Part shown: one piece after another, positions 12,766-21,953 of the stretch
Layout: each line of letters begins with the position of its first letter
Position numbering within the stretch: position 1 is the stretch's first letter
Source of the DNA: a virus
Strand: one strand, 5' to 3'
IMG/VR virus record: IMGVR_UViG_3300030110_004154
Coordinates: 1-23,250 of that record
DNA length: 23,250 nucleotides
Notes under the pieces: generated by a model
Databases searched by the model: none
Seen by the model: the letters and a program-made list of their open reading frames with translations, nothing else
What the model was told of the DNA's origin: nothing
Made by a program: the position numbers and the translations under genes

Positions 12766-14529
12766 TCACACTATTGATTTCTTACCGATGATGTACACCC
12801 AGTGACCTTGGTATCCGCAAATCACCTCGTTGTTTGCGGTAGGCACTGTGTCTAGTTTCATTCTTACTTCAAGCCATTGTTCTTGGCCGCCGGCTCGTGA
12901 ATCCGTTCCGCCATTCATTATTGTTCTAGTGGAAGTTGGCAGCCAAGACTTTCCAACAAACGCAGGCACACTGGTGGACTTATAGCCAGTGCCGCTTCCA
13001 GTAGCTGCTACGCCTGCTTGCGGAACAAGCGGAACATAATGAAGCTCCCAGTCCCTTGGTACTCCCGTTGCTGGAGCAACTCTTAGGGCGGCAACCTTTT
13101 TAGAAGTTCTTATCTTGTCGATAAGATGCGTTTCCCATGTGCCGGGAGCGTTCGGGGTGTTTATGGAAAGCTCGGCTATTTGTTGATAGCCAGCGGCATC
13201 AGCCCTCATGCCTGTGCCAATCGCAACACCAACGTGTGCACTCATTGCGTTTGACGGTATTGCGCCAGGAGGCGCAGGCGCAGCACCCCCAAAACCAACA
13301 GGAATAAAACGCTGCCAGTTCCACGCCATAATAACGTGATGAACCACAAACGGGTAAGACAACGGGACCATCTTTCTTTCCCATAAAGGGTCGCCCGCAC
13401 CAGCATAAGGCTCTGTCTGCCACGTTGTAGCGTAAACTCCTCCGTACCTTCGGTTGTTAAACATCGGCACAGCGATGACCTCAAAGGTCGAATCGTCTGC
13501 AAGCTGCTGTAAAGATGCGACTTCGCAGAACTCATCGCGACCTCCAGACAGTTTCTTTCGATAGACCTCATCTATCGTCGCCATAGACGTGTTAACTCCG
13601 GTCGCGTCGTCACTACTAATAATGGTGCCCGGAAGCGGCGCGGTGACGGTAACCGGCAAACTCACTGCCGTAGGTGTTCTAATTGCACCGTTGGTATCCT
13701 TGGTTGGCAAGTTCGATATTGCCATAGGTGCGCCGTTAATGTCCCTCGGGACAAGCACGCTCTTAAACTTGAGTGAGAACTGAACGCTTACCAGTGCATG
13801 GTTACGGGTGTTCGGTGAGCCGTTGAGCACACCAAGAGCAGGCATCTTGATAGAAATGCCGTAGGTCTTATAGGGGTCAACTGCTGCGCCGATGTCTTTA
13901 AATACAGACGGGTTACCAATGTCACCCAGCGACCTATCAAACGTGCTAGCCAGGTTGCCAAATGGCAGTGGAGCATTGAAGATAGTACGCTCAATATCCT
14001 CTGGACCGTTGAAGGCAGTGGGTGTTTTCTCCCATATAGATAGCTGCATTGAGTATGCGGACAGCTCGTCAAAGTCCATGTCATACGCTGTAGTCGTATT
14101 CTCAATGGGGTCTGCTCCCGCAGCAGATGGTTGCACAAAGTCAATGATAGCTGCCGGCTCGGCCCGCTGGTCAAAGCTTATAGAAAACTCGTCAAGGACA
14201 ATCTTCGGCGTGCTTATGTTTATTATCGGGTCGTTAGATGCGTCTACGCTAAACTGTTGCTGATATGGAGGGATGGTAAACGGAATTGAAAACGGCTCTC
14301 CTTGCGTGTCAAGGGATGAAACCGTGCCGTCATACGTGGAAAAGGCGAAGTCGTTAGCAAGGTATGGGACGTGAAGGTTAATGCGAAACACGCCTGACTT
14401 CTCTTGCAAGTTCTCTTCACCAACCGCACCCGCATTGATGTCGCTTGCAACGGCAGACAGCGGGGTATGGATGTGGTTCACCAGTAGCTTGGTGCCCCTG
14501 CTTAGATTTGGACGCTTAATCTTAGTCAT
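12766..14529 (-). CDS. Virion structural protein, probable tail appendage, 587 residues
   Basis: 587 residues from the ATG at 14529, overlapping the previous stop as TAATG, with GAGGGG upstream. It begins MTKIKRPNLSRGTKLLVNHIHTPLS and is then mostly beta-rich, with many Thr, Ser, Asn and Pro residues and no coiled coil, signal peptide or membrane segment. The C-terminal 60 residues (EQWLEVRMKLDTVP ... VICGYQGHWVYIIGKKS) look like a beta-sandwich lectin-type domain, though no binding motif is identifiable. Like the next gene upstream it is probably a tail-associated or fibre protein. I remember similar N-termini from aquatic podovirus virion proteins but cannot verify it here. Confidence 0.55.
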   Translation of the reverse strand: MTKIKRPNLSRGTKLLVNHIHTPLSAVASDINAGAVGEENLQEKSGVFRINLHVPYLANDFAFSTYDGTVSSLDTQGEPFSIPFTIPPYQQQFSVDASNDPIINISTPKIVLDEFSISFDQRAEPAAIIDFVQPSAAGADPIENTTTAYDMDFDELSAYSMQLSIWEKTPTAFNGPEDIERTIFNAPLPFGNLASTFDRSLGDIGNPSVFKDIGAAVDPYKTYGISIKMPALGVLNGSPNTRNHALVSVQFSLKFKSVLVPRDINGAPMAISNLPTKDTNGAIRTPTAVSLPVTVTAPLPGTIISSDDATGVNTSMATIDEVYRKKLSGGRDEFCEVASLQQLADDSTFEVIAVPMFNNRRYGGVYATTWQTEPYAGAGDPLWERKMVPLSYPFVVHHVIMAWNWQRFIPVGFGGAAPAPPGAIPSNAMSAHVGVAIGTGMRADAAGYQQIAELSINTPNAPGTWETHLIDKIRTSKKVAALRVAPATGVPRDWELHYVPLVPQAGVAATGSGTGYKSTSVPAFVGKSWLPTSTRTIMNGGTDSRAGGQEQWLEVRMKLDTVPTANNEVICGYQGHWVYIIGKKSIV

Positions 14530-15404
14530 TACTCTAGCCCCTCAAGCACAACCAACGTAACACCCCAGTGGCACTGATACCAAGGCTTAACACCCCACGG
14601 AGAGCCATACGGTACGGGACCTGCGGTTGCGGGAGGAATCACCAGGTTTAACCTTGCGATAGACTCTTGATGCAAAGGGACGTCTACTTCCAAAGGTATT
14701 ATCCAGCCGGCAGGTGCGCCCCCAGGCCACCCCGAAGGGTTCATGTCCGTCGCACCACCAGGCCAAGCCACAGGCCTAAACAAGTCTCGGCTAAATATAA
14801 ACTGGTTCCTAGCAATTTCAACGTCCGTGTGCTGCCTGTCTTCTGGAGATAGGGGGGAGGAAACCTCAAAGGAAAACGTAAAGTCTTGTGTTTCTTGTGC
14901 AGCAGCAAACCCAGGCGGCGCTGGAGAGGCGTATACTGGGTTTAAGTTGTACTGAACTACACTTGCGCCAGCGGTATCTATTGCCATCTGAACAAACACC
15001 CGCTTGACAATTACCGGCTTGTCAAAGGCGAAGCATGTAGACCAAACAAACTGCTGATGAAGCCCGCTGTCTACACGGGGCTCAACTCCGGGTATCTGGT
15101 ACCCTTTCACCCTTTCAGGGTTACTCATAACGCTTGGAATCGATGCGCCTGTTGCCTGAGAGGCTACATTAAACGCGGTCTGCCAAGGGAATCGTGTACC
15201 ATTTTGCGCAAGCCCAGGGTTCTGCGGAATCCACCCGCTGAAGTACGTGTTCGCGGTATAGCGTGTAGAGATGTCTGACGACGGTATATTGTTGTGATGC
15301 TGGATAAAGTCTTCCATTGCATCGTCTAAGCGTGAGCCATCTACCGTTGTGCCCTCGGCAAACTGTTGTTCGGTTACGTGTCTCGGATGCTTCTTAAATG
15401 GCAT
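14529..15404 (-). CDS. Virion structural protein, probable tail appendage, 291 residues
   Basis: 291 residues from the ATG at 15404, overlapping the stop of the previous gene as TAATG. It begins MPFKKHPRHVTEQQFAEGTT, then SRLDDAMEDFIQHHNNIPSS, a short helical N-terminal segment that could be a virion-attachment part. The remainder is beta-rich with many Pro, Trp and Gly residues (for example WPGGATDMNPSGWPGGAPAG). No catalytic motif or membrane segment is seen. It lies between a beta-helix-like protein and the 587-residue protein. The three genes probably form one tail or appendage set. Function is inferred from position alone. Confidence 0.5.
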   Translation of the reverse strand: MPFKKHPRHVTEQQFAEGTTVDGSRLDDAMEDFIQHHNNIPSSDISTRYTANTYFSGWIPQNPGLAQNGTRFPWQTAFNVASQATGASIPSVMSNPERVKGYQIPGVEPRVDSGLHQQFVWSTCFAFDKPVIVKRVFVQMAIDTAGASVVQYNLNPVYASPAPPGFAAAQETQDFTFSFEVSSPLSPEDRQHTDVEIARNQFIFSRDLFRPVAWPGGATDMNPSGWPGGAPAGWIIPLEVDVPLHQESIARLNLVIPPATAGPVPYGSPWGVKPWYQCHWGVTLVVLEGLE

Positions 15405-16006
15405 TACGATATCACTCCGGTTGCCGTTACGGTCCCAAGGCCTACGGTGGGGTTCGCATTAACGCAGCCAATAAGATGAACTCCTGCGGCTACATTTGGT
15501 GCCTGGTTGTCTATTACACTGCCAGACCCAAACCCGCCTGAGAACATGCATCCCACGAACACCGCCTTCGCACCGGGAGCAACACGCACCCATATTGCAG
15601 ATTGCATCTCGGCTGTGCGCTCAAACACGCAGTTTCGGAACACTACCCGAACCTCTGTGTTCGCAGTTCCTGTTCCCACAATGACCAGCTCATTAGGGAA
15701 CTTGTCTGTGTTTTTGAAGTGAACAGAGTCAATCACCGCTTTTGCGTTTATTGTCGACTGCCCTGCGCTTACTGTCTTGACTCCAAGGCCACCCACCATG
15801 CCGAAGGGCTTGGTAATCCTAATGCGCTGATGCGCTCCTGCGCTCAGGTTTGCCTTGTTGTAGCTACTTCCTGTTTCCTCATACGTCACAGAAGGAGTCT
15901 CAAAGTCTAGACTGTTGAGACCTGCAACAACGTCTTGCCTTGCATCTTGGTTGGCCTGGTCGATACGCCCAAGGCCTCGGTGCTCTATTTCAGAAGCGAA
16001 CCTCAA
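15404..16006 (-). CDS. Beta-helix-like tail/fibre protein, 200 residues, TTG start
   Basis: 200 residues from a TTG at 16006. No better start exists nearby, and AAGGAGG lies 8 nt upstream inside the nozzle gene; the start overlaps that gene's TGA stop as TTGA. The N-terminal 40 residues (MRFASEIEHRGLGRIDQANQDARQDV) are helical and may anchor it. From about residue 90 the sequence alternates short strands with turns and Asn/Cys positions in the manner of right-handed beta-helices: VIDSVHFKNTDKFPNELVIVG, VRVVFRNCVFERTAE, AVFVGCMFSGG, GVHLIGCVN. Such domains are common in tailspikes. No catalytic site is evident and the protein is short for a tailspike, so an attachment or adaptor subunit is also possible. 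Confidence 0.5.
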   Translation of the reverse strand: MRFASEIEHRGLGRIDQANQDARQDVVAGLNSLDFETPSVTYEETGSSYNKANLSAGAHQRIRITKPFGMVGGLGVKTVSAGQSTINAKAVIDSVHFKNTDKFPNELVIVGTGTANTEVRVVFRNCVFERTAEMQSAIWVRVAPGAKAVFVGCMFSGGFGSGSVIDNQAPNVAAGVHLIGCVNANPTVGLGTVTATGVIS

Positions 16007-18819
16007 TGTCCAAACCTCCTTCTTGAGCCACCCACCACGCGCAACTGTGCAAGGACGCTCTCTAGCTTTAGCGCCTGCGCTCTGTTTTGCACATGACCAA
16101 ACACCATGTAGGAAAAGCTATTACCTTTTACCCCATCACTGGTCGCCACAATCGACACCTCTTGGTCGTCGATAATGTAGTCTCCACCTGCCACTCCTGC
16201 TGTTCCATAATGAAGTCCCGCAGCAGCAGTCGACGCGACGAAGTTCTTAAGCTGCATGTTGCCTGCAACATCTCGAACTCGCGTCCTTGTGGTGTTCTTG
16301 TTGGTCAACAGGTCTAACGCTGGTTGTTCCGCGCCTGGTGCTCCAGATGTAGCCGTGTCAATGACCTGGCTCATCCAACCCTTACGGTCGCTACCAAGGA
16401 GCGTATTGAACGGACCATAAGGCCAAGCAGGAACAAGGTAATCGGTCGTTACACCTGAGCCATGCGAGAGCAACCTTACGAAAAGCCCGCGCGCCTTTAG
16501 CAGGTTGGCGTCTGTCAGCCCGACCTCTTGCGACTTGTAGCACCAGTCTACAGGCAGTGCGACGTTATCGTCTTTGGACATGTCAGGCGTCCCAAGGTGC
16601 CACTGCTCCCAGCTTATAACGGATGCGGTACGCGCAGTCCCGCCCGATGTAAACGACGCATTCGTAACCACGCTAAACCCAAACGACCTTACTCCGGCAT
16701 CGTTAAGCCTTTGCATCGGAAGGTACATCAGCATGTTCACGCGGTCGTCGTTAATAGATATCACCGGGTTTAAACCTCCGGCAACAAACGCAATGCTAAT
16801 CCTATTGGCAGCAGATTGCGTCACAGTATATCCACCAAGGCCTGCAATACGCTCACTCGGCAGCGCGTAATCTATTGTGCCAGTAGCGGCAGATGGGTCA
16901 TCTAGCCTTGGCTTCCAATTCGTATTGTCAAACCCAAGCGTTACTGACCACGCAGAAACGCCGCTAGCGGGCGTGATAGCACCTAAAGGGCACACCACTG
17001 TGATAGGCACCCACCACACGTCCTCGTTGTTAATTACGGTAGAGGCTGCTGCCGTCGACCTAAACTTGTACCCACGGTCTACCTTGAATGGTTTGTCTAG
17101 GTACATCGTAACTTTATGCAGCGGGTTTCTCGGGTCATGATATCCGGCTGTGCTCAGGTACACATAGTTCTGGGCGGGTATTCGATAATCCTCGTCCTCG
17201 ACTGAGCGGTCAATCGAGCCGCCTCGACCGTACACCAGGACTTGATAGTTGGTGCCGCCGACATCGAGACCTGCTGCGCTTGCGTCATCATGTGACTGAC
17301 TTAAAGGTCCTGTGACAAGAGCAACGGTGTCATCTCCCGTAACCATCCAGGGGGACTTAATACGAAGGTTAGAACCAACATCTGCCGCGCCGGCACCGTT
17401 AGTGTGGACCATTGACTCAACAGTCCAGTACGCCCACTTGCCATTACATAGAACCCACATCTCTCGCTCTTCAGGAAACACGGCAAACACCGCGTCTAGC
17501 TTAGGCGAGTACGCCATGTGACACCGTGTGTCATTAAGGCGCAATGTAGTGTCTGGCATATTCTGGCTGTCTGATGCGACAGGCGTAGATACGCCGTTAG
17601 CCACATAGTAGCTTGTCATTGGGTTGGTCACAAAGTCCGTAAAGAACGGAGCAATGACGTCAGCCACCGGACTTACAATGAGGTTTCCAGTGGTCCGATA
17701 CACGTTGTTTCGGTCCATCCACACAATGTCATTGCCGGTCTTTACCCATGAGTTTGCATTAAGGCACCCAACGGTATCACTTATCTTTGTCAACGAGCCT
17801 GTGCCCACAGCGCCGCTCGAAGGAATCCTGTACACAAACGTCTCAGTAGATGTCCATATAGTAAGGTTGCCTAACTGCTCTGCGATTGCAGTGATAGGGT
17901 TCTCGCTATCAATGACAATTACGTTATCCCCCAAAACGGACGCATAATAGTCGTCGTCTGAAAAGAATACGGTGCGGTCCCTGGCATACGCCACCTTGTT
18001 CCCTACGGCAGCTATTGCCGAAGGAGGCGGAAAGTCGGAGGGTATAAGATAAGACAGACCGTCTGCCGCGCCGCCAAACAGTCCCTGGCCCGCCATGACT
18101 AAAGGTGACACCACTGACGACTCACCATACGAGCGAGATGACTCGTGCCAATATGCCCCGGTAACCTGCACGGTCCTCTGCGTAACATCTTGAAACTTTG
18201 TGGGATAATAAATCCACGCACCAAGAACGGGGTGTGAAAAGATGACCCTGTCTTTAGTTTCTATAAACGTAAAGGCGTCGTCTCCAGCAGACAGTGTTGT
18301 GACCCACCGTTGCCTGTCATACGTTGTGTCCGTTTCATAGTTGGCGTGCATTGTCGCCAACGGATAGCTAGCAGCATCTTCGTAAGCGGTTGATATGTTT
18401 AGTGTCACATCAGACTTCTGGCTTACAGTGTGCTGGTAAAGGGGGACCTCCCACCGGGTGCCATCCGTGAGGTCGTCAATCTGCACCGTGTATATTGGTA
18501 TGCGCCTAGATGACCTAAGCGTTGTGCCGAGGATGGTGTCCCCAGTATTGGCGTTACCTTCAAAGACTGAAACTATCTGCTCATGGTCAAAGTTGGTTTT
18601 GATGAGCCTGCTTCCGAGATGCTTTTGCAGGGTGGTGTTTCCTCTTCCTGCAATATCGGGCAACGCCATCGTTGAGCACCGCTGTGCAAACTGGCCGAAG
18701 CCTTTCCTTACTTCCCATGCACCTCGACGAAATATCATGTTCATTGCAAACGACCCCTTCGTAGGGGCGTCTAGCTTACATCCATCACCTAATATCTCAG
18801 TCTCGGTATACTTAGGCAT
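16003..18819 (-). CDS. Tail nozzle / hub protein with beta-propeller (probable), 938 residues
   Basis: 938 residues from the ATG at 18819, overlapping the adaptor stop as TAATG. Around residues 265-345 it has the pattern typical of podovirus tail nozzle proteins and their beta-propeller: GNKVAYARDRTVFFSDDDYY, then PITAIAEQLGNLTIWTSTET, then VYRIPSSG and WMDRNNVYRTTGN. These resemble P22 gp10 and T7 gp12-type proteins that extend the tail tube below the adaptor. The N-terminal 60 residues (DAPTKGSFAMNMIFRRGAWEVRKGFGQF as short segments) also fit that family's start. The C-terminal half is beta-rich and may carry the docking site for appendages. Direct placement after the adaptor supports the role. 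Confidence 0.65.
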   Translation of the reverse strand: MPKYTETEILGDGCKLDAPTKGSFAMNMIFRRGAWEVRKGFGQFAQRCSTMALPDIAGRGNTTLQKHLGSRLIKTNFDHEQIVSVFEGNANTGDTILGTTLRSSRRIPIYTVQIDDLTDGTRWEVPLYQHTVSQKSDVTLNISTAYEDAASYPLATMHANYETDTTYDRQRWVTTLSAGDDAFTFIETKDRVIFSHPVLGAWIYYPTKFQDVTQRTVQVTGAYWHESSRSYGESSVVSPLVMAGQGLFGGAADGLSYLIPSDFPPPSAIAAVGNKVAYARDRTVFFSDDDYYASVLGDNVIVIDSENPITAIAEQLGNLTIWTSTETFVYRIPSSGAVGTGSLTKISDTVGCLNANSWVKTGNDIVWMDRNNVYRTTGNLIVSPVADVIAPFFTDFVTNPMTSYYVANGVSTPVASDSQNMPDTTLRLNDTRCHMAYSPKLDAVFAVFPEEREMWVLCNGKWAYWTVESMVHTNGAGAADVGSNLRIKSPWMVTGDDTVALVTGPLSQSHDDASAAGLDVGGTNYQVLVYGRGGSIDRSVEDEDYRIPAQNYVYLSTAGYHDPRNPLHKVTMYLDKPFKVDRGYKFRSTAAASTVINNEDVWWVPITVVCPLGAITPASGVSAWSVTLGFDNTNWKPRLDDPSAATGTIDYALPSERIAGLGGYTVTQSAANRISIAFVAGGLNPVISINDDRVNMLMYLPMQRLNDAGVRSFGFSVVTNASFTSGGTARTASVISWEQWHLGTPDMSKDDNVALPVDWCYKSQEVGLTDANLLKARGLFVRLLSHGSGVTTDYLVPAWPYGPFNTLLGSDRKGWMSQVIDTATSGAPGAEQPALDLLTNKNTTRTRVRDVAGNMQLKNFVASTAAAGLHYGTAGVAGGDYIIDDQEVSIVATSDGVKGNSFSYMVFGHVQNRAQALKLESVLAQLRVVGGSRRRFGH

Positions 18820-19505
18820 TAGACGTCCTCGTATGAATCGGATGTCCTTCTCACGTACTGAACCCCTTCAAAGTTGCGACGGTTCATATACGCCTCTAGC
18901 TCCCTAAGCCTCATGCCTAGTTGCATCATGAGGGGCTGATTTACGTTTGCGTCTCGAATCGAGTACTGCTTGTAAGCCAGCAGCGCGATGATATCGTGAA
19001 ACATTGCGAGGTCATCCACGTACTCAGCACCGGCACCGGTTGCCGTGTTTGCCCAGTTCACCGAGTTTTCTGGAATGTACGTCACAATCAAGTTGCTTCC
19101 AGGTGCTAGCGACAGGTACAGCGTCGTTCCCTGTAAGTAATAAGACCGATACGTCGACTGTAGGTCACGTAAGCCTTGCGCCGATTTCCAGAGCAGGTCA
19201 TTCGGTGTTGAGCTGGTGGGTGTGCGAACCTGAATAAGCTGGGTCATTCGCTGCACACCAGCAGACAGGTTACTTCCCAGTATCCTCACCGCATTTGCAG
19301 GCAACGCAAGGTCGTACTCAGTGACGCTTGCTGCCGGGATAGACACGTCTACCGCATAGGTGTGAGGTGCCATGTCGCTTACCTTCCACCGAAACTCGTT
19401 GTACCCGGTGAGAAGATAGCTTGCGACATCTGCTGCGGTAAGCCACGTCGTATCGGGCTCATCGCAGTATTGCCGAAACAGATTAGTAATCTCGAAGACA
19501 AACAT
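18819..19505 (-). CDS. Head-tail adaptor protein, 228 residues
   Basis: 228 residues from the ATG at 19505, which shares one base with the portal stop (TGATG). The N-terminus FRQYCDEPDTTWLTAADVASYLLTGYNEFRW and the C-terminal helices DDLAMFHDIIALLAYKQYS with LGMRLRELEAYMNRR fit the helical-bundle adaptor proteins that bind beneath the portal in podoviruses (P22 gp4 / T7 gp11 role). A beta-rich insert lies between them (residues about 60-150). The protein would form a ring connecting portal and nozzle. Its position between portal and nozzle genes is the canonical one. Confidence 0.65.
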   Translation of the reverse strand: MFVFEITNLFRQYCDEPDTTWLTAADVASYLLTGYNEFRWKVSDMAPHTYAVDVSIPAASVTEYDLALPANAVRILGSNLSAGVQRMTQLIQVRTPTSSTPNDLLWKSAQGLRDLQSTYRSYYLQGTTLYLSLAPGSNLIVTYIPENSVNWANTATGAGAEYVDDLAMFHDIIALLAYKQYSIRDANVNQPLMMQLGMRLRELEAYMNRRNFEGVQYVRRTSDSYEDV

Positions 19506-21421
19506 CAGTACCCCGGTCCTACTGGTGATATAAGGGCTTCACTGCGCTGACCCATGCGTGACACCGCATCTTCCACTTGGTCGCGTCTGGCGGCCTCGTA
19601 GACCTGCTCCTGGCCCATTTGGTTTAGCGCCTGTTGAGACTCTTGGATTCCGAGCTCGGTTGCCTGCTCAACTTCTGGTGCAGCTACGGGAGTTTTGCGC
19701 GGCCAAACGCTTCGGTTCATCGCGGCCTTTTGATACGCCTCGTCTCCCATACCAAAGGTAGAGATGGCAACGTAGACATCGCTAAGGTAGTCCTGCCTAT
19801 CTTCAGGAAGGAGGTAGAAGTCCTCGGACTGCATGAACTCTTCCCATACCTGCTTAAACGCTTTGAGGTCATCAGACGCAAATATCTCGATGTCGTATCC
19901 AGATGCTGCGGCTGCGAGCAGGTCTTGCGCGTGAGACATCTGTGCGATGTGACGCGAGACGTAAGCGTTCGACGTTCGGAAGGAAAGCTCCCTGGTCGCA
20001 GTTTCCTGGTCAACCAACCCAAGCTTGAATAGCTCAAGCACTCGGCTGTCGCGGTCATGCGCTTCGGTTCTAAACAAAGACCCCGGCTGCAAGAACACTT
20101 CCGGGTCCTCGGTAAGGTTGGTTGAGTCTAACTCTTTGTGGACTACGCTTCCGAGCGTATCCATCATGCGAAGCATTTTGCGCTCGGTGTAGTATCGCTT
20201 CGCGATAACAAGCGTAAGCCTTGCGACCTCTTTAATGCCTCGCTCCATTGCGTTCTGAGACACCTGAAGCTGACTCATGTCGTTACGCGAAAGCACGTCG
20301 ATGGCGCTACCGCTAGACACGTTGACCGCCCGCTTACCGAGCGTTACCGAGTGAATACCTGCAACGTCCTGCATCTCAGACTGGATACGGGTAATGTTGT
20401 CGAGCACGTATCCTGGCAGCGGCTTCGGTGGTGCCATCTCAGGCTTGCCCCCAGCAGCATTATAATAAACCTTCTCCCCGGGCCTGTCGGTAAACGAGGA
20501 CGTGTCGACACCGGCAGTTTTTGGGATGAGCCATTTGGGGTTCCCCATCAACTCCACATTCTGGAGAACCTGTGACCGTGACTTATTATAATACCACTGA
20601 AGACGAACCAAAGGAGAAACAAGGCCTACTCCCCACAACCTTGTAGGTATAGACGAGTAGCGAACAATCTGAACAGGGAACGGGTCGGTGACTCCGTTCT
20701 CTTCTTTAAACAGATATGTCTGCCCCATAAGGATGGCGTGACGACCGTCCCTCCAGTAAACCTCGTATGTTTCTACGCGGTTGGCAGGAACCATGTCACC
20801 TAAGGGGCCGCCCTCTTTGGACTTGTCTGTGGTGGCCGCGTCCTCAATTTCTTTCTCATGGTCTGGATACGCAGCCTTAAGGGCGCTTCTTGTATGATAC
20901 GTCCGTATCGCAATCCACTGAGACTCCTCAGGGTCCGCCACCTTAGCTTCAAAGAATAAGTCGTATGGGCTGACAACATCCGTGTGTGCCCGTTTTAGCT
21001 TAGGGTCATAATAGGTATGAAACCCTACAGTACCGAAAGAGAGCAAGTGCTCGATGGCGACCTTAATCGTCTCCGCCATGTCATCGGCTTGCCAGTGGTA
21101 TTGAAGTAACCACTCGCTTGTCTTTGCTTTTACGATGTCGCTTGTCGACGGACTAGCGGGCAAAACCGCGATGGCAGGGTAGTTCACCATCATGCGCGAC
21201 AAGATGTTTCGGTACATATTGAGGAGCAGGTTGACGGTGACCCTGGTGTTCGACTGCTGCGGGCGGTCCATTGACCATTGGCGCAAGCTGTCGTTGTACG
21301 TGAGCCACTGGTTTCCGCTCAAGAAAAGAACGCACAAGTCCCACGCACGAGTGTAGCTAGACTTGTCGTCTTCGCTCTCTTTGATGAGCCCTCTCATATT
21401 AGTGGGGAACTTGTCGCTCAT
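19505..21421 (-). CDS. Portal protein, 638 residues
   Basis: 638 residues from the ATG at 21421, overlapping the upstream gene as ATGA; no strong separate Shine-Dalgarno is seen, which suggests translational coupling. Residues about 20-130 show the portal pattern: WDLCVLFLSGNQWLTYND, RVTVNLLLNMYRNILSRMM, then AKTSEWLLQYHWQADDMAET and LLSFGTVGFHTYYDP. A basic/aromatic stretch continues (LQWYYNKSRSQVLQNVELMG), then long helices near 365-420 and an acidic, Gln-rich C-terminus. Portals form the dodecameric vertex through which DNA is packaged and ejected. Size fits podovirus portals. It is followed directly by the adaptor gene. It lies downstream of the capsid gene, the reverse of the P22 and T7 order. 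Confidence 0.8.
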   Translation of the reverse strand: MSDKFPTNMRGLIKESEDDKSSYTRAWDLCVLFLSGNQWLTYNDSLRQWSMDRPQQSNTRVTVNLLLNMYRNILSRMMVNYPAIAVLPASPSTSDIVKAKTSEWLLQYHWQADDMAETIKVAIEHLLSFGTVGFHTYYDPKLKRAHTDVVSPYDLFFEAKVADPEESQWIAIRTYHTRSALKAAYPDHEKEIEDAATTDKSKEGGPLGDMVPANRVETYEVYWRDGRHAILMGQTYLFKEENGVTDPFPVQIVRYSSIPTRLWGVGLVSPLVRLQWYYNKSRSQVLQNVELMGNPKWLIPKTAGVDTSSFTDRPGEKVYYNAAGGKPEMAPPKPLPGYVLDNITRIQSEMQDVAGIHSVTLGKRAVNVSSGSAIDVLSRNDMSQLQVSQNAMERGIKEVARLTLVIAKRYYTERKMLRMMDTLGSVVHKELDSTNLTEDPEVFLQPGSLFRTEAHDRDSRVLELFKLGLVDQETATRELSFRTSNAYVSRHIAQMSHAQDLLAAAASGYDIEIFASDDLKAFKQVWEEFMQSEDFYLLPEDRQDYLSDVYVAISTFGMGDEAYQKAAMNRSVWPRKTPVAAPEVEQATELGIQESQQALNQMGQEQVYEAARRDQVEDAVSRMGQRSEALISPVGPGY

Positions 21422-21771
21422 TGCTCAATACCCAGTGCCTTCATTCGTTTCTGTAGTTTCTTTTGAAGCTCAAGAGACTTCTGCGCCTTGTCGTATTGCG
21501 TGAACTGTTGACCAGCCTGCGAGACTCGTTGCATCATATCCTCTTCGTTTCCTTCCATCAGGTTTCCCACGGTCTGCCCAGCGGTATTCCCAAGCCCTGC
21601 TCCAGCGACTGCACCCGCAGGTCCGCCCGTTACGGCACCTGCAATTCCGCCGCCGATACCTCCAAGGACGCCTAGCACTGTGGACGCGACATTGCTTTGC
21701 TCGTCGTCAAGAGCGCCTCTTCCCCCTGACAGCCTTAGTGCTGCTCTGCTTCTTGGTGTCATCATTGCCAT
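21418..21771 (-). CDS. Small glycine-rich protein, possible membrane-active or capsid-associated, unknown
   Basis: 117 residues from the ATG at 21771, with GGAGG 6 nt upstream, overlapping the upstream gene by 10 nt. Residues about 28-65 are a long glycine/alanine hydrophobic stretch of glycine-zipper type (VLGVLGGIGGGIAGAVTGG, PAGAVAGAGLG). A charged helix with coiled-coil character makes up the end (KAQKSLELQKKLQKRMKALG). Such hydrophobic Gly-zippers occur in membrane-inserting proteins. It could be a minor capsid or ejection component expressed just before portal. No scaffold-like feature is seen. I do not recognise a family. Confidence 0.55.
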   Translation of the reverse strand: MAMMTPRSRAALRLSGGRGALDDEQSNVASTVLGVLGGIGGGIAGAVTGGPAGAVAGAGLGNTAGQTVGNLMEGNEEDMMQRVSQAGQQFTQYDKAQKSLELQKKLQKRMKALGIEQ

Positions 21772-21953
21772 AGAGAGCCTCCGATATCTTCTTGAGAAGA
21801 CACAATGTCAAGGGGGTCAGCATCATAACTAGTGAGCCTAATAGATTCATCGTGCTGTTTAATTTCACGACGCTTTTTCTTAATCAAATCAACGATGTAT
21901 ATGTTTAGCGTAATGGCGGTTATGACCACTGACGCGAGTGCCAAGTCTATCAT
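21762..21953 (-). CDS. Small single-pass membrane protein, unknown
   Basis: 63 residues from the ATG at 21953, which overlaps the upstream stop as ATGA, with AAGGG about 10 nt upstream. One membrane segment at about residues 2-22 (IDLALASVVITAITLNIYI) is followed by a positive stretch (KKKRREIK) and a polar, acidic tail. The positive charges after the segment suggest the N-terminus is outside and the tail is in the cytoplasm. It resembles small holin-like or membrane-anchored structural accessory proteins, but it lies in the capsid/portal region and not in the lysis cassette. Function unknown. Confidence 0.55.
   Translation of the reverse strand: MIDLALASVVITAITLNIYIVDLIKKKRREIKQHDESIRLTSYDADPLDIVSSQEDIGGSLWQ

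Noticed and set aside
18458-18907. 149-codon plus-strand open frame
   Set aside because: Antisense across nozzle and adaptor genes, no recognisable product.
19634-20575. Plus-strand open frames of 132 and 145 codons
   Set aside because: Both are antisense to the portal gene and show no domain pattern or translation signal.
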